A stretch of 64,000 nt of DNA from Cristatella mucedo (GCA_009760855.2 WPIO01000003.1:1951001-2015000), one strand, 5' to 3'; positions 34,461 through 46,689 are shown, counted from the stretch's first letter. Notes: a model not told the origin generated them from the sequence alone. Numbers and translations: made by a program.

Positions 34461-35756
34461 TGTAGCGCCCTGCTGGCCTTGGCTGAATTTTAGCGCGAAC
34501 AAGAGCTGTTCGGAGGCGGGCTAGAACTCCATTGTCCTGGAGCAGTGAGCCAGAGAGGAGCGTCAGTGCGGTTAGAGAGGAAGCGCTTAAGAGCAAGCCA
34601 GGAAGCTCTGAGACGAGCGGCGGCGATTCGGCCTTTAGAATTGGTGCGATACCCGCGGAAGCTGCTGATAGATGTTGGCTTGCCTGTCAACCCCCGCCTT
34701 CCCTCTTTCCAAGGAAGAATCGTCTGGAACCCATTCGCCATTCAAGCTGGACAGAGGTGCCCTTCCAGTGGCCTGGGGACGGTAGTCATTCCTTTCCGTA
34801 ATGGGCCAAGGTGTCCGGGCCCAATACTACTAAGCTCTTGCCCCATTGTTTCAGCTAGGTATTTAAGAGTCGAGCGACGCTCGCTCTTTTGTCTAACGGT
34901 CTTTTGTCTTTGGTCCGGCTTCGACGCCGTCGCACTCGTTTCTCTGAAAGCGAGGGCCGTCCGCCGACGATGGACGGAACAGGACAAGACAGCGCTTGGA
35001 GGATTCGGTGGAACTCCACCAAATACGGTCGTATCGCGCCCGAGCTGGCATTTTGTGTTTCGTTTGTGTTTTGCTTGTGCGCGCTAGCACGTGGTCTCGG
35101 CATAGGGATTTGCCGGTGCGAGCTAGGCGTAGTTGGCGTGTGTGGAGCCCCAGTTCCCCAGTTAGGGTTTAGGCTCCGGTTCGCGCTTCAGTGTGGAGAA
35201 GTATTTCCTCCGCAGGAGTGCTTGAGTTGGCGTGTGTGGAGTATTCCTGTCGCACTGGTGGAAACCGAGTTCTAGTTCTCCGGGTAGGGTTTAGGCTCCG
35301 GTTCGCGCTTCAGTGTGGAAAAGTATTCCCTCCGCAAGAGTGTTTAAGTTGTGTTTGGGATATTCCCTCGTCACAGGTGAGAACGGATTCCTAGTTCTCC
35401 GGTTAGGGTTTAGGGTCCGGGTCGCGCTCAGTGTGGAGGAGTGTTCCCTCCGCTAGAGTGTTGGTGTAGTTGAGAACGTGCGAGGAGTGTGGAGATTAAG
35501 CTGAACTAGACGCGCAGCGACTTTGTGCGCTTGCGAATAAAGTTCAATAAAATCCCCAATTTGTGTCTCGCTTTCCAATTCACGCCGCGGACTCACGACC
35601 CCCTTTAGTAACGGTAAGCAGGTTAGCGCCAGAAACGCTCGTTTCGTGGCGGCCAGCTTATTGGGCGTAGGCGCACACCGAACGTCAGTAGGCGCAAGGT
35701 TACACCGCTAGGTAAGCGGCAGGTCAAGCCTACCCCGCCGAGCCTTCGGCGTTACA
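34461..35756 (+). mobile_element. Solo LTR of an LTR retrotransposon
   Basis: Begins TGTAGCGCC and ends GGCGTTACA (inverted termini with one mismatch). It is flanked by AGTG on both sides (34457-34460 and 35757-35760), a 4-bp target duplication. Inside are a TATA-like TATTTAAG (34860-34867) and two AATAAA signals (35536-35541, 35546-35551) near the 3' side, the normal U3-R-U5 order. No gag-pol is present, so it is the product of LTR-LTR recombination. Gypsy-like is the most probable class from the duplication length, but this is not proven. Confidence 0.85.
35125..35470. repeat. About 120-bp tandem repeat (3 copies) inside the solo LTR
   Basis: TAGGGTTT starts near 35163, 35285 and 35404, each followed by TCCGGNTCGCGCTTCAGTGT and GGAG/A...TTCCCTCCGC. 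The periods are about 122 and 119 bp. Confidence 0.9.
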
Positions 35757-36008
35757 AGTGTTATGGAATATTCTGTCTGCATTCATCGTGCTTGAGTGTA
35801 TTTTGAATGCTCTCGAGCTTTGTGCTTGAAGGTAGAAACCCAAAGATTGATGAGAGCCTGAGTTTTAAAATCCAAATGGTCTTAACCTACGAATGCGCAT
35901 CCGCCAGATCAACTAAAAGCTGTGAGCTTTTAGCCAACGTTTCTGAGCTTGTTTGATTTCCAGGCCATGGTTTGATAAGTAGCTGTCAGAGTACAGCAAT
36001 ATTTTGAT

Positions 36009-37970
36009 ATAATAATAATAATAAATTTGTATAGCTCACTCAGAGAATTGAATCTCTCCCGACGCACTTTACAGATGCTGCATATAAAGCATTACTAAAT
36101 GTCTGGTGATAACGTATCACAGCAGGCACAGGTTAAGCTGGTACATGCACACGAAGGACGAATCACAAAGACCACACCAAATGCTGTAATAAACGGGTGC
36201 GTTTTAAGCTTCTAAAAGTCGTCATGTCAGGGGGCTTGTGTTGTGCGTCGGTTGTGAGTTCCAGGTTTTGGGAGCATAGGAACTAAAGGCACTCCAGCGG
36301 TTTTTGAGGTATGGCTGAACGATTCGACTTAAAACAGGGATTGTACGATTCTTCGCCTAGTGAAGGACTAGTTCTGATAGGTAGGCTGGAGCCAGAGAAG
36401 GAAGGGACCTAAAAGTGATTGGCATAGCCTCGAAGTCGTTGGGCGGCTTGACTGGGAGCCAGTACACATCAGCAGGAAGTGGTGAGCTGTGGCAATTGCT
36501 ACGTTCACGACAGATGAGCCTAGCTGCTGAGTTTTGCACCAACTTTAAGCGACAGAATGCACAGGCCGGTAGAGCAGCAAGCAGTGAGTTACAGAAGTCG
36601 AGACGGATGTCAAAAATGCATTGATCAATTTAGATTCGGTATCCCGGTCTAAACAAGCCCGAATTTTAGCAACGCTGTGTAGCTGAAAGTAGGCAGACTA
36701 GACAGTGGAGGTAGCATAGTTGTCTCGTGAAAGGTCACTTTGGAACTGGACACCTACACTACTTGTAAATTCAACAGGAAATATGCTGGCAGAGATTTGA
36801 GCGTCGGGTTTTCCAATTTCTTAATCACACTTGGTTTTCCCATAACTAGTACGTTTGTTTCATCATCATTTAATTTAAGAAAGTTTGCTGCCATCCGTGT
36901 GCGGATGTCATCAATACATGCGGCAAGTGTGTGTAGAGAATTCGATGTGCTCGAGGGCTGGGAGGGATCAAAGCAAAGGTACAAATGAGATACATACAAG
37001 TGAGATACATACAATCTGCCTAGAAGTGAAAGCCTTAGATTGTGCTTGGCGACCACATCGGCAAGATGGAGAGTATAAACTGTGAAAAGAATCGGGCACA
37101 ATGCCCTAAGGTACCCCGTACATAAGTGGTACCTCGGATGAATAGGCTTGTCTGTCGTGAGCGTCGCAGTTGCCACGTTACTCCTCTTCTCGCCGACCTG
37201 CACTGGCTACCAGTCAAGCAACGGATTGACTTCAAGGTTGTGTCGCTCACTTTTAGGTCACTTCATTCTTTGGCTCCAGCCTATCTCTCAGATGTACTCC
37301 CCCATCAGGCCAAACATCGTATCATCCGCTTTTCGGAATCCAACAGTCTACAAATACCCCGTACAAACCTCAAATCCTTTGGAGACCGTGCATTTAGTTC
37401 GTATGCTCCCAAAGCCTGGAACTCCCTCCCGACCTGCGTCAGAACGTCCCCTGACCTGACCACATTTAGGAAGAATTTAAAAATACACCTATTTAGGACA
37501 GCATTTATTGGGTCCCTGTGATTCGTCCTTCATGTGCTTATGCGTGGTGACACTGTGCATGGTGCCACTAACCACATTTGCATGCTGACCCTGTGCATGT
37601 CACCCCTAACCATGTTATTCATTTTGTTTGTTTATCAAGCATGATTTTACTTACCATTCAATTGCATTTCTCTTTGCTGCAAATGTAAAGCGTCCAGAGA
37701 GAGATTAAGTTCTCTGAGGGCGCTTTATCAAGTGCATTATTATTATTATTATGACCTTTGCCCGTTCGTATCAGTACTCTGGAGTCTCCCACAGAGATAA
37801 TACATGAACCATTGCAGTGTGGTGCCAGCGATGCCCAGGCAAGATTCAAGGCTCTCGAGAAGGACTTTTCGATCAATAGTATCAAATGTTGCCTGAAAGA
37901 TCTAGCTGGCCAAGAAGAGAGACTTTACCCAAGTCTGCATGACTAGTATATCTATCCGGATGAACTGAAG
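36009..37970 (-). mobile_element. L2-A LINE copy, split by a second L2-A
   Basis: The (AAT)n tail and hairpin lie at 36009-36075. Minus coding pieces NSAARLICRERSNCH and MAANFLKLNDDETN run to 37141, then resume at 37751 (GACCTTTGCCCGTTCGTATC...TATCAAATG). The plus-strand copy 37142-37750 is inserted between them. Confidence 0.85.
37142..37750 (+). mobile_element. L2-A LINE copy, 5'-truncated, inserted in another L2-A
   Basis: Starts at RLVCRERRSCHVTPLLADLH, runs through WLPVKQRIDFKVVSLTFRSL and RAFSSYAPKAWNSLPT to a stop, then a full 3' UTR, the perfect hairpin (AAAGCGTCCAGAGAGAGATT...GGGCGCTTT) and (ATT)n. Target duplication ATGA at 37138-37141 and 37751-37754. The 131-codon frame is open, so this is one of the younger copies. 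Confidence 0.88.
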
Positions 37971-38504
37971 GGGCTGACGATGAAAAGGGGATTAGACCTG
38001 AGGTCCGAATCTATCTGGCTTGACCCAGTTACGTATTGGTCTCACTCAACCCTTCCAATCATTGACAAAATGAAGTAAACGGCCTAAAGAAGCGCATCTA
38101 TGATTCTCGGTGAATTCATGATTGAGTGTGCAGAATTGCATCAACTCATATAGCTTTATAGTGTCCCCGAGTTCCCAAAATGGAAGTCACAGCTTATTCA
38201 CTAGCCGATGCTGACCGTGGAAGAGAACCCGCGAAATTGTTGTACGAAGAAATGCGAATGACAAAATTCCTTCCTTCGCAGTTGAAGTTAAAAAAAAACT
38301 GAAAAATGTAATCGAAAGCTAATATTGCATTCAATTTTTATTCAATTTCAATCAACCTACATAGTTTTTAAGTGTGAGTGGGTGTGTGAGTGAGTCGTCC
38401 CATCCGTAAGCACAAGTCGCCGGCAGTACGTTCAAGTAGTGCGCTTTGGGATATTTATGGTACTACTACGGCGGTTCAGCTATGATGAATATAACATACG
38501 AACG
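37971..38504. other. Nothing recognised
   Basis: Low-complexity A/T-rich stretches near 38280-38360; no gene or repeat identified. Confidence 0.35.
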
Positions 38505-38640
38505 GTAATTACAATTTATTTTTATAGCGCCCTAAGAGAACATAATCTCACTCGAGGAGCTTTACATATGGTGCACGGCTAGAGCTAACGATGTTGGTCA
38601 TTAAAGGCAAGCACCTGGCCGGCGGGCCCAACCAGGACGG
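38505..38640 (-). mobile_element. tRNA-derived SINE, family S1 (diverged)
   Basis: TTTTTATAGCGCCCTAAGAG, AACATAATCTCACTCGAGGA, then a decayed tRNA-like head. Confidence 0.6.
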
Positions 38641-39175
38641 TGGAATGTCACGTCGTGTCGTGTCAAAAAACAGAGGAGCTACTTAACTAATTCGCAAACT
38701 TGGGGCGGGGTTCCATGTCCGGACTGGACTAGGCCCCAAAACATCCATCCGCAGCGGCTCCAGTCCCGGCCGTTATGTCACAACTGCTGGACGACGGCAC
38801 CCGGACCTCGTATCGCGCTGGCTACTCGTGGCTGCCTCACTAATGCCCGCAGGCGTACGCGGACAGCAGCAGCGGCGGCGGCGGACGATGGCCGCGACGG
38901 GGAGCACCCAATCCTTAAGGTAGCGAGTCCATATCCATAGCGTAGGATGGTGTATTCGGCGGAGGGTTGCAGGAGGCTTCGAATACTAGCACTGGCGCGA
39001 AGCAAATCTCTCGCTTTTTGGCGGCACTGAGCACAGCTCAGCTCAGATGCTGGAGCACAACTGACTGCTTTGGCTTTTAATCTACCTAGCCATAGATAAT
39101 CTGCTTTCAATCTGCCATAGATAATCCCACGATCCCTTCGAAGCCGTTAGGGACGGCGAATAAAGAAGCAAATGT

Positions 39176-39247
39176 AGGGCGCCTAGAAAGAGATTGAGTT
39201 CTCCGAGGGTGCTTTATCGGGTGCATTATTATTATTGTTGTTATTAT
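39176..39247 (+). mobile_element. L2-A LINE tail fragment
   Basis: GGGCGCCTAGAAAGAGATTG and AGTTCTCCGAGGGTGCTTTA, followed by (ATT)n with GTT variants. Only the hairpin tail is present. Confidence 0.8.
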
Positions 39248-39469
39248 TGATGAATGTCTCGCGAGTCATAATCTGGGTGATGTAGCATGGCGCCGTTTCG
39301 ATATGTAGCCACAGCATGCGCTCACATAATCGAAATTGAACGTTGAGCTATGCGTTGAATTATGAAATGTCGAGAAGCAGGCTTTTGATCAGTGAGTTAT
39401 TTAATTTCGCATTTAAATGGCCTAGAGGCCATCTCTCCGTGGAATAGAGAAAACAGAAGAGCCCAACAG

Positions 39470-40640
39470 AAGGGCAATCAGTCTTAGCGACGGTATACTG
39501 GCTAGTAAGTCATTGCATTTGACGTTTTAATAAGCTATGCGTCCATGCGTAATCTTTCATTTTCAATTTTAATGTCCCCATGACGTTTCGCGGGTCGACG
39601 CTTTTCCCACGATTTTTTTTCAGGTAGACTGCGCCACCTCCATTTCGGTGAGCCCTGAGAGGAATGGCCGGTCGAGATCACTCCGCTCGTCTCTAGGGTG
39701 AACTAATTGACTAATTGCTTTTTAGTAAAATTGGCGAAGCAAGTCTGAGAGAGTAAGCTACACATTCAATGCTACCACTCAGCAAATCATTAGTTTTTAG
39801 TGTAAACGGCTTTTACCGGTAGGTGCTTACGTACTTCATCAGTTGTTAATGTGCATGGTCTTACATGTCCTCCTCAACTGTTTTCCAATATACATGTGCA
39901 CCCAGACAATTACTCATTAAAATGTACTTGCTTGGCTGCTACGGGTTGCTAACTCACAACGACTTCAACTATGCTCACTTACCTAATCATCGGTTATGCA
40001 CGCGGATTGCTTGGGTTGCTCGGGTCATTCTAGCGATTAGGAATGCATCTTTTCGAGGCAGTCTTTAAACGTGGTCCTTGTGTGCATGCTGCATTGGTTC
40101 GAAAACGAAGACGGTCCGTCGTTCGTAGCGAAGGTGAAGGCCGGTGGGTGAAATATTACGGCTGAGCCTCTGTCGTAGCTACGCTCTTGAATGCTTGGTT
40201 TGTAGTTTTAAATTGAATTTCCCAGCGATGTTTCGCGGGCAGACGCTTTCCCTGCGATATGTTTCCCTGGTAGACTGTACTTCCCCCCTCTATTTAGGTG
40301 AACCCAGAGAGGAACGGCCGGCCGAGGTCAATCGGCCAGCCATTCCCTTCCCGAGCTTGTTAAAATATTGTTTTTTTCCGTGATTTTTTGCGGGCGAGCG
40401 CAGGTTTTTGATAAGCGCATTTTCTAAGCTAATACTTATGCAATTTGAAGATTATCTCCTAGCAGCACGAATAAAAATGATGAATCTGACCATGACAGCC
40501 AGTCGTAGCGATGGTCTGCCGGTCGGTAAGCCGTTGCGGCGGAGGCTTTGCGCATTAATACTCTTATATGCATTGTCTTTAATTTTCAAAATGAACTTCA
40601 TGCACCCATGATTTTTTCGCAACTATGCACTAGTTCCTAA
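39470..40640. repeat. Degenerate repeat R2, about 3 units
   Basis: Related segments lie at about 39500-39710, 40100-40350 and 40490-40640. Shared pieces include TTTCGCGGGTCGACGCTTTT / TTTCGCGGGCAGACGCTTTC, GGTAGACTG, GAGAGGAATGGCCGGTCGAG / GAGAGGAACGGCCGGCCGAG, and AGTCGTAGCGATGGT-like starts. No coding potential was recognised. Confidence 0.6.
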
Positions 40641-43064
40641 TGTTCTCATTAGGGCAGCCTCACCAGCTTAGTCTGCGGAGCCGTCTTCCAAAGCAAGTTT
40701 GGAGTTTGTCTGGATTTTTCCCGATTAGTTAGACAAATATTCTTTTTCTTACCTTCTCTTGGGACGACCGGATTTTGTCAACCGCAATTAGTATACATCT
40801 CAAAAATATTCTAATAAATATTGTCATCACTTATTTCCTTTTTTGGTAAAAATCTGTAACGTTTTAATTAGTTGCATTTCATCATGTGACGTGCATGACA
40901 AGCCGCATAGCGTCTCTTGGTGAACGCGCGACAGTGTCGCCATCGATCTTTTTGTCACTAACAACGTTAGCCGATTATTGTGCTCTGTACATAGACTCGA
41001 ATGACGACTCGTATAACTGCTCTAGCTCTTATCGAGGAGCGTTACTTATCGCCGTACGAGCACAGCCTATGGCAGCAAAACGACGGAGTTGTATGTGACT
41101 GGTCTTGCTGTGAAATGGCTGTGCAATGGATTTGGACCAAAGTCTCCCAAGGATACACCGAGAGAGTTTCAAAGTCGAACTCTCCCTTGCTGAAATCATA
41201 GCTTTACCTGCGACAGTTCAAGCTGCCCAAGGGTTTGGACCAGGGATTTAAGTGCTTGCCTTCGACGACCGAGGTCGTTGGCTCGAGCCCTGCGGCGTAT
41301 GAAGGGCCTGGATAGAGATTAAGTTCTCTTGTTGCTATGTTAATAAATTATTTGTAATTCCAACTATTTCTATATGCAAGTTTTAAAAAGGATCAAGGAC
41401 TAAGCGAAGAAGCGGCTGCGGCTCGGCACCTCCTTCCTCGGGACCCCGCACAGGTGTGCCACCGTGTTGACCCAAGGTTCGGCTGCACGCTTTCCCCTCT
41501 GTCGGGGCCACCAGTGTGCTAAAGACCTTTTTTTACCCACTAAAGTCGGCGTAGAACGCATTTACTTGTTGCCTCAATACGTGCTTGCACTTGCAGCGCC
41601 GCTGCATGCCCCATAGCTGCAGGTCCGAGCTGAGTCCGACTGTTGTCGATCGCTAGCTTTTTCGTCTCGAGCCGATCGTCATTACTGTTATCCAATTTCT
41701 TTTCTTCAAAAGCAGCCACCCACACCTTTTCAGACCAAACGCGGATTATCGCGCAATAGAGCCGCAGATGACTTCCTAGCAGCAGGGTTGAGCTGGCGCA
41801 CGTTCATTCCACGCGATCGGCCCCCATTCCGGATAGAGTACGTCGTCAGAGGTCAGGTCGGGCGGGCAGCGGTGTAAGTGCTGCAGCTACAGCGAGCCTC
41901 ATTAGCACGCGCACGGACGAGTCGGCCGTAATGAGACGCAGCCGTAGCTCGTACATCTGCCAAGACCGTCTTTAAAAGGATAGAGCATTGCTCAACTCAC
42001 TTCATGCAGGTATATTGTGGGCAAACCAAGCCACCATGTTGCTTAATTTCTATTGCTACTTTTTCGAGAGATAGAAAGAAACTGCAAATAAATGGATGAC
42101 AACGAACGATAGCAGATAGCTTAAGGATGCATTAGAATTCGCGGAAAATAAAGATGTAACCGCGACGATTTAAAGTTGGACGTCCGCCCCTGGCAGGGCT
42201 GTGGCGGGCAAGCCTATCGCCTTGGTAGCTCGCAGAGGACGACTGCTGAAGCACAGGGTATACGAGCTAGGCCTCCAACGGAGCCTGGCACGACGAGAGT
42301 TTTCGTAATTCCAATTTTCTGTTAATATTTCAGAATCGGGCTGTGTTTTCCATGTTGCAGTTCATCGCACCTCCAGCGTTTCTTCCGCGTTCGGACCCTG
42401 GAGCGTAGCGGGTCACAGCAGCAGGCATGCCTGAGCGCGCTGGTCCACGCCGAGAATCTAGCAGACTATTGAACCATGATGGCAAGGATTGGGTCGTGTA
42501 AAGCTAATCTACATTCAGCCCCATGAGCGGTCGTACAGCCAAAACTGTTCGGTTAAATGAGTACTCAGTTTTAAACAAGCTACATAGAAGCTTGCCAAGT
42601 GCTCCAAAACAGCACTGCAATGGATTAGTTTTATAAAACGTTCTGTCTGATTAGTTTTAACGAAGTTCTCCAAAAGACTATGACGAATTTTAGTGTAAAT
42701 ACACTTTCTTCCCTTCGTATTGAATGCATAGATAAACATCAGTATGTCGGACGGATACCGCGGCTCTACCTCAGCATGTCGGGCTGACGCCATTCCGACT
42801 TAAACGGGCCTGCCCCGAAAGCCGACACCGGCTACCGACAACGGCTTGTAGTTAGTAATAATCGATGTGACATCCTGTTTTTATGAGGCCGTAGCGTAGT
42901 GACTTCGCCACACGAAAGTACACCGACGTAGCTCAGTTACTGTTTGCCAAACGGATAAAAATGGGCCGCGGCGAGACCGTTTCATTTCCTCTCGCCAGCT
43001 GCTTCCTGAAGATCTGGACTTGCCAGCGTTACACGTACAGGTCAGCTGATTTACCAGCCTCATT
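40641..43064. other. Mostly unrecognised DNA
   Basis: Apart from the S1 SINE at 41228-41350, nothing recognisable. Short frames such as 42515-42793 (-) show no family match. Confidence 0.35.
41228..41350 (+). mobile_element. tRNA-derived SINE, family S1
   Basis: GGTTTGGACCAGGGATTTAA, GACCGAGGTCGTTGGCTCGA, GGATAGAGATTAAGTTCTCT. The outer hairpin arm is decayed. Confidence 0.7.
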
Positions 43065-43180
43065 TTACAGAGGCAGAAGAGCCTAAAAGTCTATCTCAAA
43101 CTGCTTGAAATGTGAAATAAAAGATCACTCACCGCAGGACGCGAACCCAAGACTTAGGGTGCAAAGAGAGAGCATCTTAA
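43065..43180 (-). mobile_element. tRNA-derived SINE, family S2
   Basis: GGCAGAAGAGCCTAAAAGTC, GATCACTCACCGCAGGACGC, GAACCCAAGACTTAGGG in reverse S2 order. Confidence 0.65.
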
Positions 43181-43189
43181 TGACTTTCA

Positions 43190-44105
43190 TGATAATATTA
43201 CTAGTAATAGTATGATACAGAATTTGTACAATGCTATGCAAGAATTGAATCTATTTTTACTTTTTTTATCGTATGCATACCGGGAACGCTAAGGACTGCT
43301 CTGGTCTTTTGAAGCTCTTGGAAATAACCCTTGTATACTTGAGGAGAACGCCGGGGATGCCACTCATGCAAGTAAGAATGCTCGTAAGAAGCTCGTCCCA
43401 TGGCTCCACGCCGGCGGGACCCCCAAGCAACAGAAGCCTATCACTAGCACCTGGCCACATAGAAAGAAGCACACTAAAGCTGTTCGAGATATACAGCCTG
43501 TTTCCTTGGTTGCAGAAGAGCAGTAGCAGTCAATATCTTGGGGCTATTAAGAAAAATATACTTTTCGTCCGTGTTCCATTTTCACGGAAGCAAGGTGCCA
43601 TGATCTCGAACAATGCAGGGTTCGTACGCGAACGACCCAGAGACCGCTTGTGCTTCTGGGAGCAACCACTTCTGAGCGCTTCCGGCTGAGCTCTCTCCGC
43701 GGATCTCGTCACTCGACGGTTTTGGATGTCGCAGGTCTGAGAGAGAACTCGGCTGTTTCAGTACCAGCCGATCCGATTCTGACTCCGATGCGATTGCGAG
43801 CCTACTTCCCTGGAAGAACGGTTTAGCGTTTAGTTGGATGCGCTTCCTGCGGCATCTGCCATTGTAATTAGCACAGCGACGGCTCGGCGGCCACTAATGT
43901 ACGCCCCACCTGCGGCAATTGGTCGGGCAATTGACTCGGCGCCGCAGCGTCCAGCCTTTGATATAAGGATGTGGCCCGCCGCAGAGGCACTCCCCCATCT
44001 ACGGCGAGCCAGCCGGCTCGTGTATTTACCCGTTGCGGGAGTAAAGGTTGAGTCTCGTTTATCGCTCAGGTCAGCGCTGCGTCTCCAAGAGACTCCACAC
44101 GAGCA
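43190..44105. other. Unrecognised DNA with overlapping open frames
   Basis: A 138-codon frame (43273-43689 +) and an opposing 68-codon frame (43266-43472 -) overlap, and neither shows a known domain. From about 43800 the sequence becomes CpG-rich. Confidence 0.3.
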
Positions 44106-44153
44106 GCCGCCGCCGCCGCCGTCGCCGCCGTCGCCGCCGCCGCCGCCGCCGCC
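44106..44153. repeat. (CCG)n trinucleotide repeat
   Basis: About 16 CCG/TCG units within a CpG-rich stretch (43.8-44.2 kb). Poly-R, poly-P and poly-G frames here are by-products. Confidence 0.95.
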
Positions 44154-44749
44154 GGAGCCACAGTTATGCAGCGCTACGCTTCGGTGCAGGGGTTGGAATT
44201 GGGCGGAAAGCAAAACGACCAACTCGCTGTACTAACGCTCTTCCAAAGAGATTTTAGAGACACTTATCAATAGGAGCCCGTGCTTCGAATGCTCAACGAG
44301 CATCCTCAGCTATGAAAACACATTTACAATGTTCTTTCCAATTCATCAATTTTCAGTCTGTCAAACTGACGGGCTTCTGTCTGCACTGTCCGCACGCCGC
44401 TAGTCCGCGCTCAGTCGGTTGTCCGTAGAGCTCCAGCAGCACAATAGTCACAAGTCATACTGGGCTTCTCTTCGACTTCCGGATTATTCTTGATCGCACT
44501 CGTCTGAGGGGATGTATTCCAGTTATCGAAGCTAAACGCATCGCATAAACCAGAACTCTCGTTGTACGAAATATGTAAAATAGCAGCGGTTTCAGAGATG
44601 TACATTCGACGAGTTACCGCAATCAGCAGCAATTCCTCGCAATCCGCTCTAACTAGGCTAAAATAGACAGGACTTTGGCGTTTTTGAGCTCAAATTTTGA
44701 GTGAATATTGTAGTACATATTCGATTTTATATATCCACCAAATTTCGTG

Positions 44750-46110
44750 TCATCGTACGCTCTCGCGTTCATGCAAATGAGCTGCCAGGACAGAGGCTTG
44801 TATCGCAATCCACCACAATCCGCCGCAAGCCACTTTAGGTCGCTTCAAATCCACCACAAATCAACCGCACAAAGCTCGAACAAGTTTGGAATATAAAACT
44901 ACGCTATCTTTAAAGTGTACGCACACAATTTCGAGAGATTTGATTTACGCTTTCTTATGAAGTCTACTAAAATATTATTAATATTGCAGCGAACCAGGCC
45001 AATGCAGCATTCCACCGCAAAACGAAAGAAATCCTGTGCGAAAGACTTTTGTTTTTTTATTGAATATGACATTACACTTTGTTATAATTGCACTCATAAA
45101 ATTTTACTTGCATTAGCAGGGGCGTTTTCGTGCAATGGGCTTCAATCGACTGCAAAGGCCCGGCAGATACAGCATTCGCAGCATTTCGCTACAAAATGTC
45201 CCGAGTACAACCGCCGGTGTCTTTGTAGCTGTACACGTGAGGTTGCAGTGCTACAAAATGGTCACGGCAATTGTAGTGAAATTATGCAAGTACACTATTC
45301 CTAAGGATTAGAGCGACATGCAATCAAAATTACTTCTGGTCGTTTTGCGGCGGGTTGCGGTATGGTAGCGGGCCCTTGCAGTCGATTGCAGTGCATTGCA
45401 CGAGAACGCGAATGTATAACGGGATACAATTTTGTGAGCGAACTTTGACCTGAGTCTAGCCGCATGTGCAATGTAAGTTGGAGCTTTGTGTTGAGGATTT
45501 GAAGATGAATGCAGCGGATGAGAGTGAGTTTTTTATTTATTGCGGTTTTTGACTTGGCCATTTCGGGTGATTACCGCGAATTGCCAGAATGCGCGGATGC
45601 ACATTTTCTTAAATTTACGCGGATGTGCTCATAACACAGTGCGATTTAATAGGCAAAAAAAATTGGAGCTCGGCGTAATCTATTTCTTAGCCCTTTTGCG
45701 GTGGATGCGGTAGATTGCGGAATTGGCCGGGACCATTGCAGTCGATTGCAGCCTATTGCACGTGAACGCCCTTGCCAATGCAAGTGAAGTCTTTCGAGTT
45801 AAATCTTCACAAAATGTACTGTCACGTGCAAACAAAACAAGAAGCTTTTCGCAGAGGGTTTTCGTTTTCCGGTGTAATGCAGCTTGGATTGGGGCATTGA
45901 CCTGGGCCAGCTGCAATCTATTCTAGTGGACTTCGCGAGAAATCGTGTGCAGAATCGAGAGAAATTTTGTGGGTACACTGTAAATGTAGCTTAGTTTTAT
46001 ATTCCAAGCTTTTTGGAGCTTTTCGCAGCCGATTTGTGGTGTCTGGGACGACCCAAAGTGGATTGCGGTGGATTGAGGTACAGGCCTCCCCGTCTTTGCA
46101 ATGATTCTGT
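44750..46110. repeat. Large diverged inverted-repeat cluster (R3)
   Basis: Plus-orientation unit at about 44790-45280 and minus-orientation units at 46090-45720 and 45560-45300. Shared pieces: CGCAATCCACCRCAATCC, TTGGAATATAAAACTA, CTTGCATTRGCARGGGCGTT, TCAATCGACTGCAA. All three read similarly when translated (SLALARAFTCNRLQSTA / LLALAGAFSCNGLQSTA). No terminal repeats or target duplication were identified. Confidence 0.7.
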
Positions 46111-46519
46111 GAGCGGTACTAACCCTTAACTAACTCTTTTTGCATTGAGTTGTAAAGCACATGGATACAGATTTCTTTCTCATACGGTGCCATGCAAATA
46201 CCCGTTAATATTATTAGCATGCCATTTATCGTCCGACATAGTTATGCCTGTTGTCCTCCGCGATAGCTTTCAAAGCGAGGAGGTGAAAGTTAGTCACCTT
46301 TGATTGGTCATCGGATTCGCTTCCGTCCGTCGTGGCTAAGAAGTTGACCCAAGCTAAAACTCAGCCGTTCGCCGGCCGAAAAGTGACGGCTCCCGGAAGC
46401 TGGTAGCGTAGGACATGAAGACCAAGAGAAACAAACGGAAAATGGACGGAGTGCAGATAGCGTAAGTTCGCTTTCAGCAGCGCGGCGGGGATCGCCAGCT
46501 GGATTGCTCCTTTTCCAGC

Positions 46520-46590
46520 ATATGCAAAAAACCTAGAAAGAGATTTAATTCTTTCAGATGGCTAACAATGTCTTATTAACATAATGATGA
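46520..46590 (+). mobile_element. Decayed L2-A tail fragment
   Basis: ATATGCAAAAAACCTAGAAA and GAGATTTAATTCTTTCAGAT match the L2-A hairpin with substitutions, followed by ATTAACATAATGATGAT. Confidence 0.5.
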
Positions 46591-46689
46591 TAACCTTGAA
46601 AGACTGACTGGGTGAAGCTTTCACGTGACCAGATCCTTAAGAAGCAACGGTCCATACATCGTTCGGATCGTGCTTATTTATTGAATAGC

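Noticed and set aside
34545-35275. 180- and 128-codon frames as a gene
   Set aside because: They lie wholly inside the solo LTR, cross its promoter and tandem repeats, and show no gag/pol or other domain.
35160-35420. TTAGGGTTT motifs as an interstitial telomere repeat
   Set aside because: They occur once per 120-bp unit inside an LTR with clear boundaries, not as a contiguous hexamer array.
43830-44257. Glycine-, proline- or arginine-rich proteins at the CCG repeat
   Set aside because: All frames are open through a CCG array; no supporting motif.
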